This document shows positions 33,637 through 42,392 of a DNA stretch of 64,000 bases, in pieces. The number at the start of each line of letters is the position of its first letter. Position 1 is the first letter of the stretch. Made by a program: the position numbers and the translations under genes. Origin of the DNA: Streptomyces sp. NBC_00440 (GTDB taxonomy: Bacteria; Actinomycetota; Actinomycetes; Streptomycetales; Streptomycetaceae); assembly GCF_036014215.1 (NCBI RefSeq), contig NZ_CP107921.1:977501-1041500 (forward strand). The letters run 5' to 3'. The notes below the pieces were generated by a model. The model saw nothing but the letters and a program-made list of their open reading frames with translations. It did no database searches and was not told the origin of the DNA.

Positions 33637-35055
33637 TCAGACCGCGGTCCCCTCGGTGCCGATCCGGTTGCGGACCGCGGTCTGCACCTCGGCCTCCTCG
33701 GCGGGATCGGCGGCCAGCCGGCGGAGCCGGTCGACCACCCGGACATCGCCGGTCTCGGCGTGCAGGGCGGCCACCTCCCGGGTGGTCTCCTCGCAGTCCC
33801 ACAGGCACTCGACGGCGAATCCGGCGCCGAAGGACGGGTCGGTGGCGGCGAGCGCGCGGGCCGCGCTGCCGCGCAGATGAGAGGAGGCCGTCTCGCGGTA
33901 CACATGGCGCAGGACGGGCGCCGCACAGGCGATGCCGAGCCGGCCGGCCCCGTCGACGAGCGTCCAGAGCAGGGCCGCGTCGGGGCCGTCGGCCCGGACG
34001 GTCTCGCGCAGCGCGCCGAGCACCAGGTGTGCGTCCTGCACCCCGCCGCGCCCGGCGAGCACACCGGCGGCCGACGCACCCAGCTCGTCGGGCCGCTGCA
34101 CCCAGCAGCGCGCGCGGTCCACCGCCTCGTCGCCGCACATCCGCTCGAAGGCGGCCACGGCCGTCTCCGCGACGGTACGGGAGGGGCTTTCCACCGCGGC
34201 TTCGATGAGGTCCAGCACGGCGGGGTCCCGCGCCTCGGCGAGATAGTGCAGCGCCGCGCAGCGGGCTCCGTCCGTACCGCTGCGGGCGGCCTCGACGATC
34301 GCGGCGCGGTCCCCGGGACCGGCCACGGCGGTGAGGCAGCGGGCGGCGGGCAGATGCAGTTCGCTGCCGCGCTCCAGTCCCTGCTGCGCCCAGTCGAAGA
34401 CGGCCTGCACGCTCCAGCCGGGGCGGGGGCCCGTCGGGCGCATCTGCCGCTGCCAGCGGTCGAAGGACCCCTGCTCCGCGGCGGCCCTGACCCGGGCGCC
34501 CACCGAATCCCGCGGATCATCGGCCCACAGCCACCAGGGCCGGGGTTCGTAGGCGTCGCGCACGGCGGCGGCCAGCTCGGCCTCGCCCTGCGGGGTGGCG
34601 GGGAACCGGCCGAGTACGGGCACGGCCAGAGCGCGCAGCCCCGCGTCGTCGTCACGCAGGGCGAGTTCGTCGAGCGCCCAGGCCCAGTTGGAGCCGGTCG
34701 CCGCGTACCGCCGCAGCAGCGCGAGCGCGTCGTCCCTGTCGTACGAGGCGAGGTGACCCAGTACCGCGAGGGCGAGCCCGGTCCTGCTGTCCTCGGTGAC
34801 GAAGTGGTCGTCCGGGACGAAGAGGTGCCGCTCGATCTCGCCGAGCCCGCCGTCGAGGTCGAGGTAGAGGCGCGCGTAGTAGAGCGAGCGGTTCTCGACC
34901 TGCCAGTCGTGGCGGGGGTCGCTCAGGACGCAGTGGTTCAGGGCGGCCAGCGCTTCCTTGCGCGGTGCGGCGAGCGCGTGCAGCGTGCCGTCGCCGCGGC
35001 CCCGCTGGAGGAGGCCGAGCAAGGTGCCGCTCGGCGCTATGACTGGATCGTTCAT
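33637..35055 (-). CDS. HEAT-repeat protein
   Basis: A 472-residue all-helical protein built from HEAT-like repeats (ALAVLGHLASYDRDDALALLRRY; AALHYLAEARDPAVLDLIEAAV; SAARALAATDPSFGAGFAVECL). No enzymatic motif is visible; such scaffolds bind proteins or nucleic acids. ATG 35055 has an AGG-containing but weak ribosome site. Upstream on the same strand, 46 bases away, is a 19-codon Cys-rich reading frame that may act in its leader. Confidence 0.8.
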   Translation of the reverse strand: MNDPVIAPSGTLLGLLQRGRGDGTLHALAAPRKEALAALNHCVLSDPRHDWQVENRSLYYARLYLDLDGGLGEIERHLFVPDDHFVTEDSRTGLALAVLGHLASYDRDDALALLRRYAATGSNWAWALDELALRDDDAGLRALAVPVLGRFPATPQGEAELAAAVRDAYEPRPWWLWADDPRDSVGARVRAAAEQGSFDRWQRQMRPTGPRPGWSVQAVFDWAQQGLERGSELHLPAARCLTAVAGPGDRAAIVEAARSGTDGARCAALHYLAEARDPAVLDLIEAAVESPSRTVAETAVAAFERMCGDEAVDRARCWVQRPDELGASAAGVLAGRGGVQDAHLVLGALRETVRADGPDAALLWTLVDGAGRLGIACAAPVLRHVYRETASSHLRGSAARALAATDPSFGAGFAVECLWDCEETTREVAALHAETGDVRVVDRLRRLAADPAEEAEVQTAVRNRIGTEGTAV

Positions 35056-35101
35056 GGAAGAGGCCTCACATCAAGCTGTAGACGCAACCGGGATACGTGG
35101 A

Positions 35102-35161
35102 CTACCTGGCCGCGCAACAACATGTCCGGCCGCCCGTTGCCATCTGCTTGGTGCAGTTCAT
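35102..35161 (-). CDS. putative 19-residue Cys-rich upstream ORF
   Basis: A short reading frame MNCTKQMATGGRTCCCAAR with three consecutive Cys codons near its end. AGAGGAAG lies directly before its ATG, and it ends 46 bases before the HEAT-repeat gene on the same strand. Consecutive Cys codons in leader ORFs of actinobacteria are known to sense cysteinyl-tRNA supply (polycysteine uORFs in mycobacteria). Reality here rests only on the ribosome site, position and codon pattern. Confidence 0.4.
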   Translation of the reverse strand: MNCTKQMATGGRTCCCAAR

Positions 35162-35255
35162 CTTCCTCTGCCTCTCGTCGGTGGTCCGATGTGGACCCGC
35201 GACGTCATGATGACCCAGCCAAATCGCCACCGCGACCACATTTACGACAGGCCGG

Positions 35256-35648
35256 TCAGCGGGCGCCGAACAGCTCCACCAGCTCCGTCTTCCCAAACAT
35301 CCGCGCGGTATCCACGGCGGACGGAGTCCCGGCCTCCGGATCGGCGCCACCGGCGAGCAGGGCGCGGATCACCGCGTCCTCGCCCTTGAAGACCGCACCG
35401 GCCAGCGGGGTCTGGCCCCGGTCGTTGGCCCGGTCGGCCTCGGCGCCGCGGGTGATGAGGGCCTCCACAGTCGCCGCGTGGCCGTGGTAGGCGGCGAGCA
35501 TCACCAGGGTGTCGCCGCGGTCGTTGGTGAGGTTCGCCGGGACCCCCGCGTCGACGTACGCGGCGAGCGCGTCGGCCTCCCCCTGCCTGGCGAGGTCGAA
35601 GACCTTCGTCGCCAGCTCGACCACCTCGGGGTCCGGAGCCTCGCTCAT
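35256..35648 (-). CDS. ankyrin-repeat protein
   Basis: A 130-residue protein with three ankyrin repeats: NLTNDRGDTLVMLAAYHGHA, DRANDRGQTPLAGAVFKGED and the final AVDTARMFGKTELVELF. A short N-terminal helix precedes them. It probably binds a protein partner; none is evident from context. ATG 35648 is taken for the N-terminus MSEAPDPEVVELA. The smeA-sffA operon is divergent from it. Confidence 0.9.
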   Translation of the reverse strand: MSEAPDPEVVELATKVFDLARQGEADALAAYVDAGVPANLTNDRGDTLVMLAAYHGHAATVEALITRGAEADRANDRGQTPLAGAVFKGEDAVIRALLAGGADPEAGTPSAVDTARMFGKTELVELFGAR

Positions 35649-35767
35649 CGCGCGTACCGCCTTCCATGCCGTGACCTCGGGGTACGGCAGGTGAGCCGTA
35701 CGAGTGAACCGACAGATTACTGCCCGCCCCGGGAGCCTGGCACGGCCCGTACATCCCCATCGACCAG

Positions 35768-35784
35768 TCAGGTGAATTACCTGA
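35768..35784. promoter_or_regulatory. inverted repeat in the smeA upstream region
   Basis: TCAGGT (35768-35773) and ACCTGA (35779-35784) form a perfect 6-bp inverted repeat with centre GAATT in an unusually AT-rich intergenic stretch about 95 bases before smeA. It may be a regulator site for smeA-sffA or the divergent ankyrin gene. No clear -10/-35 pair could be fixed. Confidence 0.35.
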
Positions 35785-35876
35785 TATTTAACCCATTTGC
35801 ACCTTTTATCGCATAGATACTTTCTGTGAACCTGGAAGAACTCATGGTGACTGTCCCCCCAACCAGGAGAACACTC

Positions 35877-36071
35877 ATGATCCTTTCCATCTCAGGCGTC
35901 GTACTGCTGGGAATCATCTCCTTCCTCTTCTTCAAGAAGGACGGACTCAAGGCCTCCCACGGGCTCGTCTGCGCCCTCTTCGGCTTCTACGTCGCGGGTA
36001 CCGCCATCGCACCGAGCATCACGGCCGGCGGTGCGAGCCTGGCCAGCATGCTGGGCGGAATCAAGTTCTGA
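35877..36071 (+). CDS. smeA: SmeA-type small sporulation membrane protein
   Basis: A 64-residue protein with two membrane segments (ILSISGVVLLGIISFLFF; GLVCALFGFYVAGTAIAPSI) joined by a short Lys-rich turn. Length, topology and the directly following FtsK-like gene match SmeA of S. coelicolor, which localises to sporulation septa and recruits the FtsK/SpoIIIE-like protein SffA. CCAGGAG precedes ATG 35877. sffA starts 39 bases downstream. Confidence 0.85.
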   Translation: MILSISGVVLLGIISFLFFKKDGLKASHGLVCALFGFYVAGTAIAPSITAGGASLASMLGGIKF

Positions 36072-36110
36072 CCCTCGGTAACCGTTTCCCACCCACCCCA
36101 GGAGACAGAC

Positions 36111-37766
36111 GTGGCCCGGCGACCACTTCCCCGCATTCTGAGCAGCAGCAGCGCATCGATCACCCGCAGCCGCGAGATCGCGCGGACGGCCGCCGACAGC
36201 GCCACCGACGTGCTCCATCCACTGATCACCATCGGGCGTGGCCTGCGCAAGCTGGCCTCGGCCGGGCGACAGCGGTGGGCCGCGACACCCAAGGACCGGC
36301 GCGGTCCCGTGCTGTTCCTCGTCGCGGCCTGCGTCCTGGTGGTCGCGCTCATCCCGTACGGGCCGCTGCTCGCCCTGATCACGGTGATGGCCGCGGCCGC
36401 CTGGCAGGGGCACGAGCGGACCGTGGTGAAGACCGGGCCCGACGAGGCGGAGACCGCCCGGCTCCAGGCGCTGTACGAGGCCCTGGTGCCGTACTTCTCC
36501 GTCCCCGACGACCCGGCTCCCCTCTTCTGCCACGGAGGCGCGTGGGACGAGGCGTTCAGCGACTACACCTTCGACGGCGACGGACGGCTCACCGCGCTGC
36601 ACGTCGCGTATCCGGCGCACTTCACCGACGGCGAAGCCGCGTCCCGCACCCGGATCGAGCAGCTCCTGCACGCCAAGTCAGGGCGCGGGCGCGAATACCG
36701 CTTCGACTGGGACGAGGAGAACAACCGGCTCGCGATGAGCGTGCTGCCCGCCCTGTCCACCACGATCGCGGCGCAGCCCTTCGTCACCGGGCCCGGCGAG
36801 ACCGTCCTCGGTTTCACCGACCCGGACGCGGTGCGGCGCACGGTGCCGGTGCGGGACGGCGAGGAGCAGGCCGACGCACCGCCCGTCGTCTGGCGGACCG
36901 GCGCGCGCTCGACCGAACCGCATCTGCTCGTCGTGGGCGAGCCGGGCAGCGGGACCACCACACTGCTGCGCTCGATCGCGCTCCAGGCCCTGCGGTACGG
37001 CGACGTGGTGATCATCGAGGGCAGCGGGACCGGGGAGTACGCCTGTCTCACCGGCCGCGACGGGGTGCTCGCCGTCGAGTGCGGACTCGCCGGGGCCCTG
37101 AGCACCCTGGAATGGGCGGCGCACGAGACCGAGCGGCGGCTGATCGCGGCCAACCGCGCCAGGCAGTCCGGGCATCCCACGCCCGAGGACACCAGGCGCC
37201 CGCTGTGGATCCTGCTCGACCGGCCCAGCGTCTTCGGGCATCTGGCGGCGGCCGACGGGCGCACCGACCCCCAGGAGCTGCTGCAGGTCCCCCTGCGGCA
37301 CGGCAGGGCGGCCGGCGTCACGGTGGTGGTGGCCGACCAGTCCGACACGGTGGACGCGCTGAGCGACGCCGTCCGGCGCCACACCCGCGCCCGCGTCGTG
37401 CTCGGATCGGCGCCCGAGGACCAGATCGAGGCCCTGCTCGGCACGCCGCCCCACACCACGCCGACGCCCGGCACCCCGCCGGGACGCGGCTATGCGCGGC
37501 TCGGGTCCGGGCCGGTGCTCCGGCTCCAGGTCCCGGCCACTCCCGACCCGTACGACGACGCGACCAGTGAGGCGCACCGCAAGGCCGTACTGGATCTGCT
37601 CCCCGGCCGGCAGGGCGCGCCGGAACCGGCACCGGTGACGCAGCAGGCCACCGCGGAGCCCGCGCCGATGGAGAAGGCCCCGGTGGAGGCGGCTCCGCTG
37701 GAGGCCGACCGGCTGGAGACCGGGCCGCGCCCCATGGAGGCGGCGCCGGTGGCGGCCGAGGGCTGA
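36111..37766 (+). CDS. sffA: SffA, FtsK/SpoIIIE-like protein of sporulation septa
   Basis: A 551-residue protein. Two membrane segments near residues 66-98 are followed by a cytoplasmic FtsK-like P-loop domain and a Pro/Ala/Glu-rich tail (about 500-551). The P-loop reads GEPGSGTTTLLRS (276-288), with Thr at 282 where the invariant Lys is expected. The Walker B-like strand is PLWILLDRPSVF, with Arg in place of the usual Glu. GTG 36111 has CAGGAGA upstream. In S. coelicolor the SmeA-SffA pair affects DNA segregation and spore maturation. Confidence 0.85.
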   Translation: MARRPLPRILSSSSASITRSREIARTAADSATDVLHPLITIGRGLRKLASAGRQRWAATPKDRRGPVLFLVAACVLVVALIPYGPLLALITVMAAAAWQGHERTVVKTGPDEAETARLQALYEALVPYFSVPDDPAPLFCHGGAWDEAFSDYTFDGDGRLTALHVAYPAHFTDGEAASRTRIEQLLHAKSGRGREYRFDWDEENNRLAMSVLPALSTTIAAQPFVTGPGETVLGFTDPDAVRRTVPVRDGEEQADAPPVVWRTGARSTEPHLLVVGEPGSGTTTLLRSIALQALRYGDVVIIEGSGTGEYACLTGRDGVLAVECGLAGALSTLEWAAHETERRLIAANRARQSGHPTPEDTRRPLWILLDRPSVFGHLAAADGRTDPQELLQVPLRHGRAAGVTVVVADQSDTVDALSDAVRRHTRARVVLGSAPEDQIEALLGTPPHTTPTPGTPPGRGYARLGSGPVLRLQVPATPDPYDDATSEAHRKAVLDLLPGRQGAPEPAPVTQQATAEPAPMEKAPVEAAPLEADRLETGPRPMEAAPVAAEG

Positions 37767-37825
37767 CGGGACCCCCGGGGCGACGGGAGGTGACAGGGGG
37801 CTGACAGGGGTTCGGCGAGAAGGGC

Positions 37826-39325
37826 TCAGGCCACGAACGTCCGCGGGGCTTCGGTGCCGGTGCTCGCGCCGGTCCCGACCAGCCGCGCGGCGGCCGCCAG
37901 CCGCAGCGCGGCCTCGTCGGCCACCCGGCCCCCGACGGTGAACGGCAGCCGCACATACCCCTCGAAGGCCCCGTCGACCCCGAACCGGGGCCCCGAGGGG
38001 ACCCGGACGCCGACCCGCTCCCCGACCTCGGCGAGCCGGGAGCCGGAGAGCCCGCCCGTCCGCACCCAGAGCGTCAGCCCGCCGTGCGGCACGTCGAACT
38101 CCCAGTCGGGCAGCTCCCTGCGGACGGCGCCGACCAGCGCGTCGCGGTTCTCCCTGGCCTGCGAGCGGCGGATATCGACGGCCTGCTCCCACCCCCCGGT
38201 GCTCATCAGCCAGTTGACGGCCAGCTGCTCAAGCACAGGGGTGCCCAGGTCGGCGTAGGCCCGGGCGGACACCAGGCTGCGGATCACGTCGGGCGCGGCG
38301 CGCACCCAGCCGATCCGCATACCGGCCCAGAACGCCTTGCTCGCCGAGCCCACCGTCAGCACCGTGCTGCCGGCCGGGTCGAAGGCGCAGACCGGGCGGG
38401 GCATTTCGGTCTCCTCGTCGAGGAGCAGCTCGGTCATCGTCTCGTCGACGACCAGGACGGTGCCGGCCGAGCGGGCCGCGTCCACAAGACCGCGCCGCTG
38501 GTCCTCGTCGGCGAGCGCGCCGGTCGGGTTGTGGAAGTCGGCCACCACATAGGCGATACGGGGGGCCGCGTCGCGCAGCACCTGCCGCCACCTGGGCAGA
38601 TCCCAGCCACTGAGCCCTTCGGCCATCGCGACCGGCACCAGCCGCGCCCCGGCCTCCCGCATCAGCTGGAGGATGTTGGCGTACGAGGGCGACTCGACGG
38701 CGATGCGCTCGCCGCGCCCGGCGAACAGGTGGCAGATGGCGTCCATGGCGCCCATCGCCCCGGTGGTCACCATGATCTGCTCGGGCATGGTCGGGATGCC
38801 CTGCTCCGTGTAGCGGTCGGCCAGTTTCTGGCGCAGCGCCGGCAGCCCCGCCGGGTAGTCGCCGTGGGTGTGCGCGTACGGCGCCAGCTCTTCGAGCGCG
38901 CCCTGGACCGAGCGCGTGAGCCAGGGCTCCGGCGCGGGCAGCGCGGCGGTGCCGAGGTCGATCATCGAGCCGAGTGTCTCGGGCGGCAGCGGTTCCAGGC
39001 CGCGGGCGGGCAGCGGGTTGCCGGCCGGGACCGCGGTCCAACTGCCCGCGCCCCGGCGGGACTCCAGGAAGCCCTCGGTACGCAGCGCCTCGTAGGCGGC
39101 GGCCACCGTGGTGCGGCTCACCGCCAGCGCGACCGCCAGTTCCCGCTCGGCGGGCAGCCGTGCGGCCACCGGGACGCGGCCTTCGAGGACGAGCACCCTG
39201 ATGCCGTCGGCGAGCGCCCGGTAGGCGGGCGGCCTGCGCGTGCCGGGGCCGGCCGGCCGTGACTGCTGGGTGCTGAGCTGCCGGGCCAGCTGCGCCGCGC
39301 CGACCGCCGAAGTCCACTGCGTCAT
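37826..39325 (-). CDS. MocR/PdxR-type regulator (YczR-like)
   Basis: A 499-residue GntR-aminotransferase fusion. The winged helix lies near residues 45-95 (LPAERELAVALAVSRTTVAAAY), and the PLP-binding lysine is in VGSASKAFWAGMRIGWVR. It is divergent from a YczE-like membrane gene with 108 bases between starts. In Bacillus the same pairing, MocR regulator YczR with YczE, is known, so control of that gene is likely. ATG 39325 gives the usual N-terminus MTQWTSAVGAAQLA. Confidence 0.9.
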   Translation of the reverse strand: MTQWTSAVGAAQLARQLSTQQSRPAGPGTRRPPAYRALADGIRVLVLEGRVPVAARLPAERELAVALAVSRTTVAAAYEALRTEGFLESRRGAGSWTAVPAGNPLPARGLEPLPPETLGSMIDLGTAALPAPEPWLTRSVQGALEELAPYAHTHGDYPAGLPALRQKLADRYTEQGIPTMPEQIMVTTGAMGAMDAICHLFAGRGERIAVESPSYANILQLMREAGARLVPVAMAEGLSGWDLPRWRQVLRDAAPRIAYVVADFHNPTGALADEDQRRGLVDAARSAGTVLVVDETMTELLLDEETEMPRPVCAFDPAGSTVLTVGSASKAFWAGMRIGWVRAAPDVIRSLVSARAYADLGTPVLEQLAVNWLMSTGGWEQAVDIRRSQARENRDALVGAVRRELPDWEFDVPHGGLTLWVRTGGLSGSRLAEVGERVGVRVPSGPRFGVDGAFEGYVRLPFTVGGRVADEAALRLAAAARLVGTGASTGTEAPRTFVA

Positions 39326-39433
39326 GGAATTCAGTCCACCTTCCCGGAATTGGCCATGGTTGGCCTCGTAACCCAAGCCACAGAGTGTCACGTACCAGTC
39401 CACTGCGGCTACCCACCCTCATGGAGGACCATA

Positions 39434-40078
39434 TTGTCCAGGAATGTCATACGCAGGCTTGTGCAGCTCTACGTCGGTCTGGCGCTGTACGGCGTCAGCT
39501 CCGCCCTCCTCGTCGACGCGGGCCTCGGCCTTGAGCCGTGGGGTGTGCTGCACCAGGGACTGGCCAGGCTCACCGGTCTGACGATCGGCACCGTCTCGAT
39601 CATCGTCGGCGCCGCCGTACTGCTGCTGTGGATCCCCCTCAGGCAGCGCCCGGGGCTCGGCACCGTCTCCAACGTCTTCGTCATCGGCATCGCCATGGAC
39701 TCGACCCTCGACCTGGTCCCGGCCGTGCACGGCCTGCCCGGCCGGATCGCGCTGATGGCGGCCGGCATCCTGCTCAACGGCGCGGCCACCGGCCTGTACA
39801 TCTCCGCCCGCTTCGGCCCCGGCCCCCGGGACGGCCTGATGACCGGGGTGCACCGCCTCACCGGCCTTTCGATCCGGCTCTCGCGCACCGCCATCGAGAT
39901 CGCCGTCGTGGCCACCGGCTTCGTCCTGGGCGGGACCCTCGGGGTGGGCACCGTGGTGTACGCCCTCTCCATCGGGCCGCTCGCCCAGCTCTTCCTGCGG
40001 GTGTGCGCGCTGCCCGACCCGGCCGCCGACCGGGCGCCGCTGGCCCGCGCCACGGCGGAGGCGATACTTCCCGAGTGA
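39434..40078 (+). CDS. YczE-like integral membrane protein
   Basis: A 214-residue protein with about six membrane segments (LVQLYVGLALYGVSSALLV; GTVSIIVGAAVLLLWIPL; GRIALMAAGILLNGAATGL). The loop FGPGPRDGLMTG is typical of the YczE/YitT-like group. The start is TTG 39434, fixed by GGAGGA 5 bases upstream; an in-frame ATG farther upstream lacks a ribosome site. Its stop overlaps the GDPD start as GTGA. Transport function is likely but the substrate is unknown. Confidence 0.85.
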   Translation: MSRNVIRRLVQLYVGLALYGVSSALLVDAGLGLEPWGVLHQGLARLTGLTIGTVSIIVGAAVLLLWIPLRQRPGLGTVSNVFVIGIAMDSTLDLVPAVHGLPGRIALMAAGILLNGAATGLYISARFGPGPRDGLMTGVHRLTGLSIRLSRTAIEIAVVATGFVLGGTLGVGTVVYALSIGPLAQLFLRVCALPDPAADRAPLARATAEAILPE

Positions 40079-40839
40079 CGAGGACCCAGCACCCCTATCT
40101 GGACCACCCGGGCCCGATCCCGTTCGCCCACCGGGGCGGATCGGCGGACGGCCTGGAGAACACCGCGGCCGCCTTCCGGCTGGCTGACCGCGCCGGTTAC
40201 CGCTACTTCGAGACCGATGTACACACCACGGCCGACGGCCGGCTGGTCGCCTTCCACGACGCGACGCTCGACCGGATGACGGACGCGCGAGGCCCCATCG
40301 CCTCCCTGCCGTGGAGCGAGGTCCGGCGGGCGCGGGTGGCGGGCACCGAACCGCTGCCGCTCTTCGCCGACCTGCTTGAAGAGTTTCCCGACGCCCGCTG
40401 GAACGTCGACATCAAGGCCGGGCCCGCGCTGGTCCCGCTGATCGGCCTGATCCGCAGCACGGGCGCCTGGGACCGGGTGTGCGTCGGCTCGTTCTCGGAG
40501 AAGCGCGTGGCCGCGGCGGCCCGCCTCGCGGGTCCGCGGCTCGCCACCTCGTACGGCATGAGCGGCATCGCGGCGCTGCGGCTGCGCTCCTACGGGGTCC
40601 CGGCCGCCCTGCGTACGGGAGCTGTCTGCGCCCAGGTGCCGGAATTCCACGGCCGGATCCGGGTGGTCGACCGGCGCTTCGTGCGCACCGCGCACGCCCG
40701 CGGGCTCCAGGTGCACGTCTGGACGGTCAACGACCCCCGGCGGATGGCCGCCCTCCTCGACCTGGGCGTGGATGGCATCATGACCGATCAGCTGGAGTCA
40801 CTGCGCACGGTCCTCACCGCGCGGGGGGCGTGGAACTGA
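40075..40839 (+). CDS. glycerophosphodiester phosphodiesterase
   Basis: A 254-residue GDPD with the catalytic AHRGGSADGLENT at the N-terminus, metal ligands in FETDVHTTADG, and FHDATLDRMTD. It hydrolyses glycerophosphodiesters to glycerol-3-phosphate and an alcohol. No signal peptide is present, so it is probably cytoplasmic. GTG 40075 overlaps the upstream stop (GTGA). The UMF1-type transporter follows, and co-transcription of the three genes is likely. Confidence 0.92.
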   Translation: MTRTQHPYLDHPGPIPFAHRGGSADGLENTAAAFRLADRAGYRYFETDVHTTADGRLVAFHDATLDRMTDARGPIASLPWSEVRRARVAGTEPLPLFADLLEEFPDARWNVDIKAGPALVPLIGLIRSTGAWDRVCVGSFSEKRVAAAARLAGPRLATSYGMSGIAALRLRSYGVPAALRTGAVCAQVPEFHGRIRVVDRRFVRTAHARGLQVHVWTVNDPRRMAALLDLGVDGIMTDQLESLRTVLTARGAWN

Positions 40840-40856
40840 CGATCAGGGGGCGCGGT

Positions 40857-42224
40857 TTGAGCGCTGGCACCGCGAACGGCACAGTCGGTACGGCCGGAGC
40901 GACCACCGCGGCCGACCGGAAGCGCGAGCAGCACGGCTGGTACTTCTACGACTTCGCGTCCTCCGTCTACTCGACCAGCGTGCTCACGGTGTTCCTCGGC
41001 CCGTATCTGACCTCGGTCGCCCGGGCAGCGGCGGACGCCCACGGCTACGTCCATCCGCTCGGCGTCCCGCTGCGCGCGGGGTCCGTCTTCGCGTACACCG
41101 TCTCGGTTTCCGTGGTCGTGGCGGTGCTCGTCATGCCGCTGGCGGGCGCCGTCGCCGACCGGACGGGACGGAAGAAACCGCTGCTCGCGGGCGCCGCGTA
41201 TCTCGGCGCCGGGGCCACAGCCGGGATGTTCTTCCTGGACGGCGACCGCTATCTGCTGGGCTCGCTGCTGCTGATCGTGGCCAACTCCTCACTGGCCGTC
41301 TCCATGGTCCTGTACAACGCCTACCTCCCGCAGATCGCGGAGCCGGAGGAGCGCGACACCGTCTCCTCACGCGGCTGGGCCTTCGGGTACACATCGGGCG
41401 CCTTCGTCCTGGTGCTGGATCTGGTGCTCTACTCGGGCCACGCGGCTTTCGGGGTGTCGGAGTCCACCGCCGTACGGATCTGCCTGGCGACGGCCGGGGT
41501 GTGGTGGGGCGCCTTCACCCTGATACCGCTGCGCCGGCTGCGCGACCGCCGGGTGGGCGCGGCAGCGGGCCGTGGGGCGGTCGGTGCCGGGTGGCGGCAG
41601 CTCCTGCGGACACTGCGGGACATGCGCCGCTATCCGCTGACTCTCTCGTTCCTGCTCGCGTACCTCGTCTACAACGACGGCATCCAGACGGTGATCTCGC
41701 AGGCGTCCGTGTACGGCTCCGAAGAGCTGGGCCTCGGCCAGACCACCCTGATCACCGCGATTCTGCTGGTGCAGGTGCTGGCGGTGGCGGGCGCGCTCGG
41801 CATGGGGCGGCTGGCGCGGACCTACGGCGCGAAGCGTACGGTGCTCGGCTCCCTCGCCGTGTGGACGCTGATCCTCGGTGCCGGGTACTTCCTGCCCGCC
41901 CGTGCGCCGGTCTGGTTCTTCGTGCTGGCGGCGGCGATCGGCGCGGTGCTCGGCGGCAGCCAGGCGCTCTCGCGCTCGCTCTTCTCCCATCTGGTGCCGG
42001 AGGGCAAAGAGGCCGAGTACTTCTCGGCGTACGAGATGAGCGACCGCGGCCTGAGCTGGCTCGGCCCCCTGGTGTTCGGGCTCGCCTACCAGTTGACCGG
42101 CAGTTACCGTGCGGCGATCATCTCGCTGGTGATCTTCTTCGTACTGGGTTTCTTCCTGCTGGCGCGGGTACCTGTGAGGGAGGCCGTGGCAGCGGCGGGA
42201 AACGCGGCACCGCAGCGGGTTTAG
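40857..42224 (+). CDS. MFS transporter, UMF1/Atg22-like
   Basis: About 455 residues, 11-12 membrane segments. It starts with the family's conserved HGWYFYDFASSVYSTSVLTV and includes PLAGAVADRTGRKKPLL and GGSQALSRSLFSHLVPEGKEAEYF, all typical of the UMF1 family. TTG 40857 is favoured by GGGGG 6 bases upstream; GTG 40830 would overlap the GDPD gene. Substrate unknown, although the yeast relative exports amino acids from the vacuole. Confidence 0.87.
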   Translation: MSAGTANGTVGTAGATTAADRKREQHGWYFYDFASSVYSTSVLTVFLGPYLTSVARAAADAHGYVHPLGVPLRAGSVFAYTVSVSVVVAVLVMPLAGAVADRTGRKKPLLAGAAYLGAGATAGMFFLDGDRYLLGSLLLIVANSSLAVSMVLYNAYLPQIAEPEERDTVSSRGWAFGYTSGAFVLVLDLVLYSGHAAFGVSESTAVRICLATAGVWWGAFTLIPLRRLRDRRVGAAAGRGAVGAGWRQLLRTLRDMRRYPLTLSFLLAYLVYNDGIQTVISQASVYGSEELGLGQTTLITAILLVQVLAVAGALGMGRLARTYGAKRTVLGSLAVWTLILGAGYFLPARAPVWFFVLAAAIGAVLGGSQALSRSLFSHLVPEGKEAEYFSAYEMSDRGLSWLGPLVFGLAYQLTGSYRAAIISLVIFFVLGFFLLARVPVREAVAAAGNAAPQRV

Positions 42225-42392
42225 GCATTGAAGTGAAAGGCCGGTAGTGTACGCCTTTGGCTCACCGGACGGACCGTTACTGCGGGATCATCAGCCGAAA
42301 TCGCAGGGTGACATCTCTGAGTAGATGTGACAAAGAGGGCACTGGTGGGTACAACAAGGGGCGGCACGACGGGCGACGTATGACCCGCAACG
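42225..42392. other. intergenic region before rbpA
   Basis: No gene is visible. ACATCT (42311-42316) and AGATGT (42323-42328) form a perfect 6-bp inverted repeat with a 6-base centre, a possible operator about 150 bases before rbpA. TTGAAG near 42229 hints at another promoter but lacks a partner. Confidence 0.3.

Noticed and set aside
36111..37766. Plasmid transfer (Tra/Spd) module suggested by a small membrane protein plus FtsK-like gene
   Set aside because: No integrase, replication or kor genes are near, and the pair fits smeA-sffA in size, topology and neighbours.
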